Assembly (NCBI RefSeq): GCF_009765355.1
Contig: NZ_VTHK01000034.1
Coordinates: forward strand, 40,212-104,211
DNA: 64,000 nucleotides
DNA from: Amycolatopsis anabasis
GTDB lineage: Bacteria > Actinomycetota > Actinomycetes > Mycobacteriales > Pseudonocardiaceae
Reading direction: 5' to 3'
Positions 27,313 through 36,004 of the stretch are shown in pieces; the first letter of the stretch is position 1, and each line of letters opens with the position of its first letter. The position numbers were made by a program, and so were the translations under genes. The notes beneath the pieces are model-generated. The model had not been told where the DNA came from, ran no database searches, and was given only the letters and a program-made list of their open reading frames with translations.

Positions 27313-27825
27313 TCACCCCTGGGGGTAGTAGGGCGGTTGTTCGCCCCATTGCCGGGTTTCCGCGGTGTCGCGCCGGGCGTTCCGCCGGATTCTGCGGGCG
27401 CTGGCCGCGGTGCTGGAGACCAGGGCGGCGATCGCGAAGCCGATCGCCAGGTTGATCAGCGCGGTGGCCACCTTGCTGCCGATGTGCACGGCGAGGGTCA
27501 GCGGGAGCACCATGGCGATCACGATGAACAGGGCCATGATCCAGCCGAAGAACTGCCCCGGCGCGGGGGTGGCCAGGCTCAGCACGTGCATCAGCCCGGT
27601 GGCCAGCAACGCGGCCGCGGCGGCGGACACCGCGTAGGTGACGGTGTTGGCGTTGCCCCAGATGCCGTGCCTCTTCGGGGCGAGCACCTCGACGTCGAAC
27701 AGGCCGCGGGCGATCAGCAGGCCCGCCACGGCCACCAGCGCGGCGACGATCGCGGTGGCCGCTCCCCCGGCCCACAGGCGCTTGGGATCGACGTCGGTCG
27801 CGTCACCGGGGGCGTACTGATTCAT
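27313..27825 (-). CDS. DUF6069-type small membrane protein
   Basis: A 170-residue protein with four hydrophobic helices (for example TAIVAALVAVAGLLIARGLF, VSAAAAALLATGLMHVLSLA, FFGWIMALFIVIAMVLPLTL, ALINLAIGFAIAALVSS) and a basic tail ending in QPPYYPQG. The arrangement matches the actinobacterial DUF6069 family, whose role is unknown. The ATG at 27825 with GGGAGGAG upstream fixes the start; the open frame continues upstream with non-coding composition. It is divergent from the LysE-type gene. Confidence 0.7.
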   Translation of the reverse strand: MNQYAPGDATDVDPKRLWAGGAATAIVAALVAVAGLLIARGLFDVEVLAPKRHGIWGNANTVTYAVSAAAAALLATGLMHVLSLATPAPGQFFGWIMALFIVIAMVLPLTLAVHIGSKVATALINLAIGFAIAALVSSTAASARRIRRNARRDTAETRQWGEQPPYYPQG

Positions 27826-27954
27826 CTGCGCGCTCCTCCCGCTACTCGGTGTGCACCCCTCCACCCCATGCTCTCGCGGTTCGCCCGCGCCCGCTGGGCC
27901 AAACCGGCGGAAAAAGCCGTTCGCGGCCACCGCGGCGACCTCTACGCTCGGCGC

Positions 27955-28599
27955 ATGATCTCGGCCAGCCAGTTCGCGGCGTTCACCGCCCTCGCGTTCG
28001 TGATGATCGTGGTGCCCGGCCCCAGCGTGCTGTTCACCATCAGCCGCGCCCTCACCGTGGGCCGGCGCGACGCGCTGCTCACCGTGCTGGGCAACGCGAT
28101 CGGCGTGTATCTCCAGGTGGTCGCGGTGGCGTTCGGGCTGGGCGCGATCATCGAAGGCTCCGCGACGGTGTTCACCGTCATCAAACTGGTGGGCGCGGGA
28201 TACCTGGTCTACCTCGGCATCCAGGCGATCCGGCACCGCCGCTCGCTCGCCGAGGCGTTCCACGCCGCCGTGGACACCACCCCGGGACGCACGGTGAAGG
28301 TGCTCCGGGACGGTTTCGTCGTGGGGTTCGCCAACCCGAAGTCGATCGTGTTCCTGGCGGCCGTGCTGCCCCAGTTCGTGAACACCGCCGCCGGGGCGGT
28401 GCCGGTGCAGATCCTGCTCCTCGGCATCGTGCTGCCGGTGCTCGCGGTGCTCTCGGACAGCGTCTGGGCACTCGTCGCCGGATCCGCCCGCGCCTGGTTC
28501 GCGCGTTCCCCGAAGCGGCTTTCCTTCATCGGTGGCACCGGCGGCCTGGTGATGATCGGCCTCGGCGCCGGGCTGGCGATCAACGGGCGCAAGGACTGA
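27955..28599 (+). CDS. LysE/RhtB-family amino acid exporter
   Basis: A 214-residue inner-membrane exporter with about six hydrophobic segments. The family signature VVPGPSVLFTISRALTVGRRDA is near residues 18-39. GAGYLVYLGIQAIRHRR and FVVGFANPKSIVFLAAVLPQF are also typical of LysE/RhtB proteins that export amino acids such as homoserine, threonine or lysine. The substrate cannot be told. Its 3' end abuts a methyltransferase remnant read in another frame. Confidence 0.9.
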   Translation: MISASQFAAFTALAFVMIVVPGPSVLFTISRALTVGRRDALLTVLGNAIGVYLQVVAVAFGLGAIIEGSATVFTVIKLVGAGYLVYLGIQAIRHRRSLAEAFHAAVDTTPGRTVKVLRDGFVVGFANPKSIVFLAAVLPQFVNTAAGAVPVQILLLGIVLPVLAVLSDSVWALVAGSARAWFARSPKRLSFIGGTGGLVMIGLGAGLAINGRKD

Positions 28600-28605
28600 C
28601 GCACG

Positions 28606-28769
28606 GCCAAGACGAGGTCGAGCAGGCCGGGGTCGGCCTGCTGGCCGGACATGCCATGCGGCACAACGATCTCGGCGCGCTGGAAGACCTGATCCGGGAA
28701 GCCGGGTTCACCGTGCTCGCCACCGGCACCGCCCGCCGGTGGCTTGCCTACGTCAGTGCTCGGCGCTGA
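28606..28769 (+). pseudogene. C-terminal remnant of a class I SAM-dependent methyltransferase
   Basis: Directly after lysE, in a different frame, about 54 codons read DEVEQAGVGLLAGHAMRHND, then an LxxLxREAGF segment and TARRWLAYVSARR before a TGA. This matches the C-terminal end of small actinobacterial methyltransferases (MRHND-x-ALxxL-xxAGF-V and RRWLxYV). No N-terminal domain or start is present, because lysE occupies the upstream sequence. It overlaps the end of the convergent SMC-like gene by 17 bp. It looks like the leftover of an insertion or deletion. Confidence 0.5.
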
Positions 28770-31700
28770 CCGGTTCGGGATCGTTGCCCGGTTTGACGAA
28801 CAGCCGGGTGGCGGAAAGCCGGGCGACGCCGTCGGAGTCGCCGAGTTCGTCCAGGTTGCCGCGGATCGTCGCGTCCACCGACAGGTACTTGCGCCCGGCG
28901 CGGAGGTCGGCGTCGTTGCGCAGCCGGATGATCAGCGGGAACTCGCTCAGCGCGCCGGCGTCGAACAGGCCCGTGGTGTAGATCAGCTGCACGCCGAGCG
29001 CGCTGGCCACGACCCGCTGCAGTTCCAGCAGGTACCCCGCCGACGCGCGGCCGATCGGGTTGTCCAGGAACAGCACCCCGGAATGCCGGTTGCGCATCTT
29101 GCCGCGGTTGTTCGCCCGCAAGGCAGCCAGCGTGCAGTACAGGATGATCGCCGCGGTGAGCTGCTGCCCGCCGGAGAACACGTCCCGGATCTCCGACACC
29201 CGCTGCCGTTCGGTCCGCAGCACCGAATCCGGTTTGAGCATGTCGACCCGGAACCCCTTCGGCACCGCCGCCTGCACCCCGCGCAGGACCAGGGACATCC
29301 CGTCCCGCTTGACGTCCCGGCCGTCGCTGGTCTTGCCCGCCGCGGCCTCGTCCACCACCTGGCCCAGCGCTTCGGCGAGCACGTTCTCCTCCGGATCGGC
29401 GAACCGGATCCGCAGGAACTCCTGGCCCGACCAGTCACCGAGCCCCTCGGGCAGCCGGGACAGCCGCTGCGCCGAGCGCAGCATCCGCAGCGCGCCCTCG
29501 ACCATGCCCTGCAACCGCGCGACGATCCCGGACCGGTGCCGGTCGATCTGCGCCAGATCGTCGGTGAGCGTGCGCAGCCGCGGCCGCAGCGCGGTGGCCC
29601 ATTCCCCCGCGCTGGCCGGCAGGCTGTCCCGCCGCACCGAGATGATCTGCTGGCGCACCGGGCTGGACAGCTTCTCGAACCGCTTCTCGGTCGCGTACTG
29701 CGCGAGCGCGTCGGCCGCCGCGCGGACCCGTTTCTCGGCCTGGTCCACCGCCGCGTCGGCCGCGGTGAGCGCGGAGTTCAGCTTGGTGTGGCGCGCCTGC
29801 GCGGCGTCCACGTCCCCGTCGAACACCGATTCCGGTTCGCCCTCGGGCGCCAGGTGCGCCAGTGATTCGGCCAGCATGCGGAACCCGGCCGCCGAGGAGT
29901 TGGCGTTGTCCAGCACGTGCTCGGCCTCGGCCCGCCGGGCCTGGGCCTGTTCCCACGCGCGGGCCGCCGCGGTGGCCTCCTCGGTCGCCGCGTCGATGAG
30001 TTCGCGGCCGTGCTCGATGTCGCGCGGGCGCCCGTAGCCCTCCAGCGACGAAGCCTGCTTCGGCAGCACGTCGAGTTCGGCCTTGCGGGTGGCCACCACG
30101 CCGATCGCCTCGCTGTGCTCGGCTTCCAGCGCGGCCACGGCCCGGTCCGCGCGGGCCTTCGCGGCCGCCCGGGTCGCCGCGTCGGAGCCGTCGGCGGTCT
30201 CCAGCAGTTCGCCCGCGCGCTCGCGCACCACCGGGTCGAGCGCTTCCAGCGCCGCCCGTGCCGAAGACTCCGCGCTCTCGGCCTGATCGAGTTCGGCCCG
30301 CAGGTCGCTGCCCACCTCGACCTTCGCGTAGGCGTCGCTCGCCGACGCGAACGCGCGGCGCAGCGCGTCGACCGGTTCCTTGGGCGCCGGATCGTCCTCG
30401 GACACCGATCCGCCACCGGGAACCTCGGCGAGTTCGGCCCGCGCGCTGCTGACCGTGCGGCGGTGACCGTCCGCGGTTCGCTGCTCCTCGGCGGCCTCCT
30501 CGCGCAGCCGCGCGGCGCGCGCCGCGGCCTGCTCGGCCTCCGCCTCGGCCTGGGTGACGATCTCCTGCGCCCGCTCGGCCGCGTCCGTCCACTCCGGAAT
30601 CCGGGCGACCCGCGCGGCCAGTTCGTCGAGTGCGCGCGAACGTTCCTCACCGGTGCGCACCTCGGCGCGCAGCGCGGGCACGGTTTCGCGGAGCCGGGCC
30701 CGGCGCGCGCCCAGTTCGGCGAGCGCGTCCTCGGCGGTCTTCACCTCGGCTTCCGCCGCGGCCTGTTCGCTCGACGCCGCTTCGGCCTCCTCGGCGAGCG
30801 TGCCGATCGCGCCCGGCGGGTAGTCCTCGCGCCACGCGGTGAGCTTCCATTCCAGCGCGGCGTCGTCGCCGACCGCGGTGGTCAGCGCTTCGAGCTGCTT
30901 CTGCCGCCGCCCGTGCCGCGCCGCGATGGCCTCGCGCTCGGCGTCGGCGGCGTCCTCGTCGTACATCGCCGGGTTGGGCGGCACCAGGAAGTCCACGCCC
31001 GGTGCGGTCCCCTCGCCGCGGAGCGCCTCGGTGATGCCGACCGGCAGCACGACACTCGGCAGGAGTTTCGCGTCGGTGAGCGCCTTTTCCGCACGCTTCA
31101 GCTGGGACGCCTCGTTGACCAGGACGCCGCCGACCAGATGCGGCAGCTCCGCCAGCACCCGCTTGCGCCGCTTGGCGTCCATTGTGGACAGATAGCGCCA
31201 GCCGGACCACGCGGTGACGCCCGCTTCCTCGAGGACATCCAGCGCCGCCTGCACCTCCGGCGGCGCGGGCAGCAGTCCCCCGCTGCCCAGTGCGCCGAGC
31301 GCGCGCTCGTCCACGGATTCCTCGATCCGCAGGGCGGTCTGCTCGCGTTCGGCCTCGGCTCGCGCCTCGCGCAACCGCTTCAGCAGCGCCGGGGTGTCGG
31401 TTTCGAGCTGGACGTTGTCGCCGCCGAGCAGTTCGAGCAGGCGCGGATGCGCGGCGAGGCTGTCCGTGCGCTGGTGCGCCTTGGCCAGCTCCGCGGCGGC
31501 GCGTTCGGCCTTGCTCCGCGCCGAAGCCGCGCGCTGCTGCGCGGTGTGCAGCGCGGTCTGGGCCTGCCCGTACTCCTCGCCGATCCGTTCGGCTTCGGCT
31601 TCGGCGGACGCCAGCTCGTCGCGGGCCTGTTCGGCGCGGGTGCGCGCCTGCTGCGCGGCCGCGGCGACCTCGGTGCCGTCGGAGAGCAGCCCGTCCCGGA

Positions 31701-33213
31701 CCGCCTGCCGGACGCCCGCCCGGACCTCGTCGATGCGCGCGGTGAGCTGGGCGTGCTCGGCGCGGTGCTTGGCGGCGGTCCCGGTGGCCTCGTCGCGCTG
31801 CGCCTGGGATTTCACCGCTTCCGCGTTGGCGGTCGCGGCCTTCGCCTCGGCCGCGGTCACCTGCTCCCCGGCTTGCGCGGCCAGTGCCAGAAGTCCGCGC
31901 GCGAGCGCGGTGGCGGCCGTGTTCTTCGCCTGCAGCGCGGGTTTCGCGGTCTGTTCCCGCTCCCCCACGAGTTCGCGGATGTCGGCCGCCTTGCGCACCG
32001 CGTTCACGTGCGCGAGCACGGTTCCGGTTTCCCGCCACGCTTCCGCGGTGGCCTTCGCGTCGGCGAGTTCGGCGTCCAGCCGCTTCTTGTCCTCGATCGC
32101 CGCGTTCAGCCGGAGATCGGCCACCACACGGCGCAGTTCGGTGACCACCCCGGCCAGGCGCCGGTGGTCGCCCTCGGCGAGTTTCTCCGCGTCCCGGGTC
32201 TCCTCGACGTGTGCCGCCAACCCGGAAAGCCGCTCGGACTCGAGCTTGTGCCGCGCCACGACCGAGCCGGCGAAGGACTCGGCCTCTTCCCGGGCGGCGC
32301 CGGCGAGCTTGCGGGACGCGGCGGCCAGCGACTCCTCCTCGGACAGCGGCACCAGCAGCTCGAGCGCTCCGGAGACGAAGTCCCGTTCCGCGATCAGCTC
32401 GCCGCGCTGGCCCAGGTTGTGCGCGTAGGTCTTGAGCACCTCGGCCAGATCGCGCGGATCGTCCTCGGCGATCACCGCCTTGAGCAGGAACTCGACGAAC
32501 GCCTCGTCGTTGCTGAAGTTGAACGCGTCGGCCGCCTCGCCCTCGCCGGCGTTCATCGCGCGCTGGTACCGGAACAGTTCGGTGTCCAGGCCGATCGAGT
32601 CCAGCCGCTCGGTCCACTCGTGGTGGCGGCGGGTCCAGGACAGTTCCAGTTCCGGTTCCGCGCGGTGCGCCGCGTCCAGCCGCTCCTGGAATCCGGACAT
32701 GGTGAGCAGGCGGCCGTCCTCGGTGAGCGGCAGCGTCTCCAGATCGAGCGTGGTGCTCGGCCGGAAGCAGAACCAGGCGTCGATCAGGTTCGCCGGATCG
32801 GCCGAGGTCACGTGCCCGCGCCATTCGGACACCTTCCCGGTGATCACCCGCTGCCCGGTCTCGGTGTGCTGCCACTCCAGCACCACGTGCGAGACGTCCT
32901 TGGCCCCGACGAACTTCTCCAGCACCCGGGTGCTGGTGGTGCCGACGACCTGGCGGCGCCCGGGCAGCATCACCGAGAAGATGAGCTTGATGAGCACGGA
33001 CTTCCCGCCGCCGTTCTCCAGGAACAGCACGCTCGCCGGGGACGGGCGCCGGGGCAGTCCCTGCTCCGCCGAATGGATCCCGGCGCTGAACAGCGCGTCC
33101 TGGGTCGGCGATTTGACCACCGGGCCGACCCCGCTCAGATCCAGCAGCACGTCCTGGTAGCGGGCGCCCGCCGGGCCCACCGAGTGCAGCCGCACCCGCG
33201 AAAGCTCGTACAT
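28753..33213 (-). CDS. MukB/JetC-like SMC ATPase
   Basis: A 1486-residue SMC-type protein. The N-terminal head has the P-loop LENGGGKSVLIKL (residues 66-78). It is followed by long Ala/Glu/Arg-rich coiled coils interrupted near residues 760-880 by a globular hinge-like segment (VTAWSGWRYLSTMDAKRRK and GVDFLVPPNPAMYDED). The C-terminal head has the ABC signature FSGGQQLTAAI (1346-1356) and Walker B VLFLDNPIGRAS, with D1384 followed by Asn where ATPases normally have the catalytic Glu. The gene is third in a tight unit after kleisin-like and MukE-like genes, the order of MukBEF/MksBEF/Wadjet systems. The ATG lies 8 bp after the previous stop. No TOPRIM nuclease (JetD/MksG) gene is in the window. 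Role by family: loop extrusion for chromosome organisation or plasmid defence. Confidence 0.8.
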   Translation of the reverse strand: MYELSRVRLHSVGPAGARYQDVLLDLSGVGPVVKSPTQDALFSAGIHSAEQGLPRRPSPASVLFLENGGGKSVLIKLIFSVMLPGRRQVVGTTSTRVLEKFVGAKDVSHVVLEWQHTETGQRVITGKVSEWRGHVTSADPANLIDAWFCFRPSTTLDLETLPLTEDGRLLTMSGFQERLDAAHRAEPELELSWTRRHHEWTERLDSIGLDTELFRYQRAMNAGEGEAADAFNFSNDEAFVEFLLKAVIAEDDPRDLAEVLKTYAHNLGQRGELIAERDFVSGALELLVPLSEEESLAAASRKLAGAAREEAESFAGSVVARHKLESERLSGLAAHVEETRDAEKLAEGDHRRLAGVVTELRRVVADLRLNAAIEDKKRLDAELADAKATAEAWRETGTVLAHVNAVRKAADIRELVGEREQTAKPALQAKNTAATALARGLLALAAQAGEQVTAAEAKAATANAEAVKSQAQRDEATGTAAKHRAEHAQLTARIDEVRAGVRQAVRDGLLSDGTEVAAAAQQARTRAEQARDELASAEAEAERIGEEYGQAQTALHTAQQRAASARSKAERAAAELAKAHQRTDSLAAHPRLLELLGGDNVQLETDTPALLKRLREARAEAEREQTALRIEESVDERALGALGSGGLLPAPPEVQAALDVLEEAGVTAWSGWRYLSTMDAKRRKRVLAELPHLVGGVLVNEASQLKRAEKALTDAKLLPSVVLPVGITEALRGEGTAPGVDFLVPPNPAMYDEDAADAEREAIAARHGRRQKQLEALTTAVGDDAALEWKLTAWREDYPPGAIGTLAEEAEAASSEQAAAEAEVKTAEDALAELGARRARLRETVPALRAEVRTGEERSRALDELAARVARIPEWTDAAERAQEIVTQAEAEAEQAAARAARLREEAAEEQRTADGHRRTVSSARAELAEVPGGGSVSEDDPAPKEPVDALRRAFASASDAYAKVEVGSDLRAELDQAESAESSARAALEALDPVVRERAGELLETADGSDAATRAAAKARADRAVAALEAEHSEAIGVVATRKAELDVLPKQASSLEGYGRPRDIEHGRELIDAATEEATAAARAWEQAQARRAEAEHVLDNANSSAAGFRMLAESLAHLAPEGEPESVFDGDVDAAQARHTKLNSALTAADAAVDQAEKRVRAAADALAQYATEKRFEKLSSPVRQQIISVRRDSLPASAGEWATALRPRLRTLTDDLAQIDRHRSGIVARLQGMVEGALRMLRSAQRLSRLPEGLGDWSGQEFLRIRFADPEENVLAEALGQVVDEAAAGKTSDGRDVKRDGMSLVLRGVQAAVPKGFRVDMLKPDSVLRTERQRVSEIRDVFSGGQQLTAAIILYCTLAALRANNRGKMRNRHSGVLFLDNPIGRASAGYLLELQRVVASALGVQLIYTTGLFDAGALSEFPLIIRLRNDADLRAGRKYLSVDATIRGNLDELGDSDGVARLSATRLFVKPGNDPEPVSAEH

Positions 33214-33221
33214 GTACCCCC

Positions 33222-34022
33222 CTAGAGAGTGTCCGAAATGGACGGACGAAGTGTGCCGGAGCCGTCGCCGACGGCGACCACGTTCAGATCGAGCAGTTCC
33301 TCGAACGCGCTGTCCGCGGCCAGCTCCCGGACCTGCACCTGGTAGCGCGGAGTGGTGCGGTAGGTCCCGCCCTGCTCGTTGTTGACCTGCACCAGAAACC
33401 CTTGGTCGGCGAGGAACTTCAGCGCCCGCGACACCATGCCCCGGGTGGTGTCCGAGGCGAGGCGCCCGTCCTTGGTCGCCGCCGCCGCGGGCCGCCGCGC
33501 GTAGGCCCGCCACGCCTGTTCGAGCTCGGGGGCGTCGGAGAGCGGATCGTTGTTCGCCTCGGCCTTGGCGGCGCGCTCGTCCAGGATCCGGCAGGCCTCC
33601 CGCACCACGCCGTCGACCTGTTCGACGCTGACCCGGCCGATGTAGGTGTCGTTGGCCAGGTCGTCCGGGCGCGGGTACCCGAGCGCGGCGGTGGCCAGGT
33701 GCACCAGCCCGTGCAGCACCTTCTCGGTCTCGCGCCGCTCGCGGATCTTGCTCTGCCGCGCGTAGCTGTCCATCTTGATCTCGAAGACGGACTCGTCGGT
33801 GGCCGCGAGCACCGCGCCCGCCTGGGTGCTCACGTCGAGCACCATCAGCCCGAGCCCGGCCGCCACCGAGTTGGTGAGCTGCTTGAACGCGCTGTCCTCG
33901 GCGTACCGGCGGACCAGGTCCGCGTACACCACGTCCCGTCCGGGCAGCTGCTTCGGCCGCATCCCGAACGAGATCAGCCGGGCCGCGGACTCCACGTCGC
34001 CGTTGCTGACCGCCCTGGTCAC
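33222..34022 (-). CDS. MukE/JetB-like winged-helix subunit of the SMC complex
   Basis: A 266-residue protein without recognisable enzyme motifs. The N-terminal half is helical (ESAARLISFGMRPKQL, YADLVRRYAEDSAFKQLTN). The C-terminal half ends in a likely winged helix: GMVSRALKFLADQGFLVQV then a beta wing TYRTTPRYQVQVRELA. Size, wHTH tail and position between a kleisin-like gene and an SMC gene fit MukE/MksE/JetB. The GTG overlaps the upstream TGA (GTGA) and has GAGGAGGGG before it. The assignment rests more on context than on sequence. Confidence 0.65.
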   Translation of the reverse strand: MTRAVSNGDVESAARLISFGMRPKQLPGRDVVYADLVRRYAEDSAFKQLTNSVAAGLGLMVLDVSTQAGAVLAATDESVFEIKMDSYARQSKIRERRETEKVLHGLVHLATAALGYPRPDDLANDTYIGRVSVEQVDGVVREACRILDERAAKAEANNDPLSDAPELEQAWRAYARRPAAAATKDGRLASDTTRGMVSRALKFLADQGFLVQVNNEQGGTYRTTPRYQVQVRELAADSAFEELLDLNVVAVGDGSGTLRPSISDTL

Positions 34023-35497
34023 GTGGTCCCCTCCTCGTCTTCGCCGCCGCGCTCGATGCTCGCCGACGCCAGCAGCAGATCGGCCCCGCCGAATTCGGGG
34101 TCGTCCAGCAGCGTGCCGTCGTCGACCGCGAGCAGCGCCCGCTCGTCCCCCTGCCGGACGGCGGCCGCCACCTCGGGACTGTAGGAGTGCAGCGCCCGGA
34201 GCGCGACCAGGCGGGCCAGGCCCGGATCGAGCGCCCGCGCCTCGGCCAGCAGCCCGGACAACCGGCGCGGCACCTCGGGCAGGTCGAGCAGTTCGTCGGC
34301 CTGCCGCCACTGTTCGTCGCTGTAGTAGTCCAGTGTCTCCGGCGGCACGAGTTCGGGTTCGGGCACCTCGCCGACCAGTTTGTCCCGCTCCGGCGCGGGC
34401 CGCAGCAGCAGCGACACCAGCGCGGGCAACGCGGGGACGGTCGGCACGGCGAGCCCGGCCGCCGCGTGGAAGAATGATTCGGTCGGCGCGGTCGCGTCCG
34501 AGATCGGCAGTTCCAGGGTCGGCACCAGGAGCTGGCCGAACAGGTCGATGGTCGCCCGGCGCGGCGGGCCGGAGAACTGCTGGCGGTCCTGCTCGGCCCG
34601 GAAGGTCGCGCCCGCCGCCTGCAGCCGGGACTGGAGCTGGGTGTGGCGGCTGATGCAGTCGCCCACGATGTCGACCAGTTCCGCGGCGCGCCGCTTGCGG
34701 TCGGGATCCTCGGCGTCGTCGCGGGCGGCGGTGATGTTCTTCAGGATCGCGTTCTCCGCGCGGAACCGGGACTCGATGTGCGAGAGCGCCGAGTCGAGCA
34801 GTTCGGGCATCTCCTCGTCCCAGTCGACCGCGCGCACGTCCCGGCGGGTCGCGTCGAGTTTGGCGCGCAGGGTCTCCCCGTACTGCACGGTCCGGTACCG
34901 CGCCTGCTCGGCCGCGAGCTTCGCGTCGGCCAGGCGGCCGCGGGTGATCAGGTTCTCCAGCTTCACCTCGGCCGCGATCTGCGCGGATTCGACGTCCGTG
35001 TCCAGCGCGCCGACCAGCACGTTGATCGCCTCGTCGCTGGCACGCAGGTAGACCTCGCCGTCCGGGGCGGCCAGTTCGACGAGCAGCTTGAAGTCGAACG
35101 CACGGCGCGTGTAGGAGCCGTCCGCGTCGATGCTGCCGTACACGCGCCGGAAGCCGCGGTCCGCGGTGCCCACGTTGATCAGGTTGTCCAGCACCCAGCG
35201 GGCCACCTTCGTGTGCTCCTCGGCGCCGCGGCCGGGCGCCTGCGCCGCGATGAACGGCTGCAGGCGGCGCACGATCTCGTGGTGGTCCGCGCCGGTGTCG
35301 AAGTCCATGGCGATGGTGACCTGGTCGATCGTGTGCAGGGCGATCTCGGCCATCTGGTACACGGTGGCGTCGGCCCAGTCCAGCTTCGCCTTGCGCGCGT
35401 CGAGGTCGTGCAGCGGAGCGGTGCAGGCGAGCGCCTTCAACCGGCGCGCCAGGCCCTCGTCGGCCAGGCTCGCCCCGATCAGCTCGTCGTCTCGCAC
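34019..35497 (-). CDS. MukF/JetA-like kleisin subunit of the SMC complex
   Basis: A 492-residue helical protein. The N-terminal 120 residues (KLDWADATVYQMAEIALHTI, RWVLDNLINVG, FRRVYGSI) could form the winged-helix dimer domain of MukF-like kleisins. A long helical middle follows (LDSALSHIESRFRAENAIL, KNITAARDDAEDPDRKRRA), then an acidic C-terminal part ending in GGEDEEGTT. It is the first gene of the SMC unit. The start is uncertain: the GTG at 35497 would be leaderless behind a TAACGT -10 element, and a TTG at 35506 adds three residues. No SD is present. Confidence 0.6.
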   Translation of the reverse strand: MRDDELIGASLADEGLARRLKALACTAPLHDLDARKAKLDWADATVYQMAEIALHTIDQVTIAMDFDTGADHHEIVRRLQPFIAAQAPGRGAEEHTKVARWVLDNLINVGTADRGFRRVYGSIDADGSYTRRAFDFKLLVELAAPDGEVYLRASDEAINVLVGALDTDVESAQIAAEVKLENLITRGRLADAKLAAEQARYRTVQYGETLRAKLDATRRDVRAVDWDEEMPELLDSALSHIESRFRAENAILKNITAARDDAEDPDRKRRAAELVDIVGDCISRHTQLQSRLQAAGATFRAEQDRQQFSGPPRRATIDLFGQLLVPTLELPISDATAPTESFFHAAAGLAVPTVPALPALVSLLLRPAPERDKLVGEVPEPELVPPETLDYYSDEQWRQADELLDLPEVPRRLSGLLAEARALDPGLARLVALRALHSYSPEVAAAVRQGDERALLAVDDGTLLDDPEFGGADLLLASASIERGGEDEEGTT

Positions 35498-35559
35498 AGC
35501 GGGCAACGTTAGTCGGCTCGGTTCTGCGCCCGCACGGGTGACTGGGTAGCGTCGGGTTC
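35498..35559. promoter_or_regulatory. Divergent promoters of the SMC operon and the F420-type oxidase gene
   Basis: In 62 bp, the minus strand has TAACGT 8 nt before the GTG at 35497 and the plus strand has TAGCGT 7 nt before the ATG at 35560. Neither start has an SD. Both patterns fit leaderless transcripts, which are common in actinobacteria. The -35 elements are not clear. Confidence 0.5.
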
Positions 35560-35997
35560 ATGCACGAGATGACCAGGGACGAATGGTGGGAATTCGCGAG
35601 CGCGGGGACCCGCACGGGCATGCTGGGGATCGTCCGCGCGGACGGTTCGCCGCACGTCACACCGGTCTGGTTCCTGCTGAACGCCGCCCCGTCCGGGGAC
35701 GAGCTGATCTTCACCACCGAGCAGAACTCCCTCAAGGGCAAGGCGTTCCGCCGCGACCCCCGGCTCTCGCTGTGCGTCGACGATCAGCGGCCCCCGTTCT
35801 CCTACGTGCACTTCCGCGCCGAAGCGACCCTGCACACCGACCAGGACGAACTCCTCGAGTGGGCCACCCGCCTCGGCGGCCGGTACATGGGCGCGGACCG
35901 CGCCGAGGAGTACGGCAAGCGCAACGCCGCCCCCGGCGAGTACCTCGTCCGGGCGAAGATCACCCGGGTGATCGGCCGCGCCGGGATCGCCGACTGA
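35560..35997 (+). CDS. PPOX-class F420-dependent oxidoreductase
   Basis: A 145-residue split beta-barrel flavin/deazaflavin-binding protein, of the size and blocks of the Rv1155-like family: RTGMLGIVRADGSPHVTPVWF, LIFTTEQNSLKGKAFRRDPR, SYVHFRAEATL. Members use F420 or FMN to reduce small molecules; the substrate is unknown. The gene is likely leaderless. It ends 7 bp from the convergent DUF3037 gene. Confidence 0.85.
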   Translation: MHEMTRDEWWEFASAGTRTGMLGIVRADGSPHVTPVWFLLNAAPSGDELIFTTEQNSLKGKAFRRDPRLSLCVDDQRPPFSYVHFRAEATLHTDQDELLEWATRLGGRYMGADRAEEYGKRNAAPGEYLVRAKITRVIGRAGIAD

Positions 35998-36004
35998 CTC
36001 CCGT

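Noticed and set aside
29917..33225. A 1102-codon open frame on the plus strand opposite the SMC gene
   Set aside because: Composition is Arg/Gly/His-rich with no domain; it is the antisense shadow of the GC-rich SMC gene.
28753..35506. Complete type I-III Wadjet system
   Set aside because: JetD-like nuclease is absent in the window, so only a Wadjet/MukBEF-like core can be claimed.
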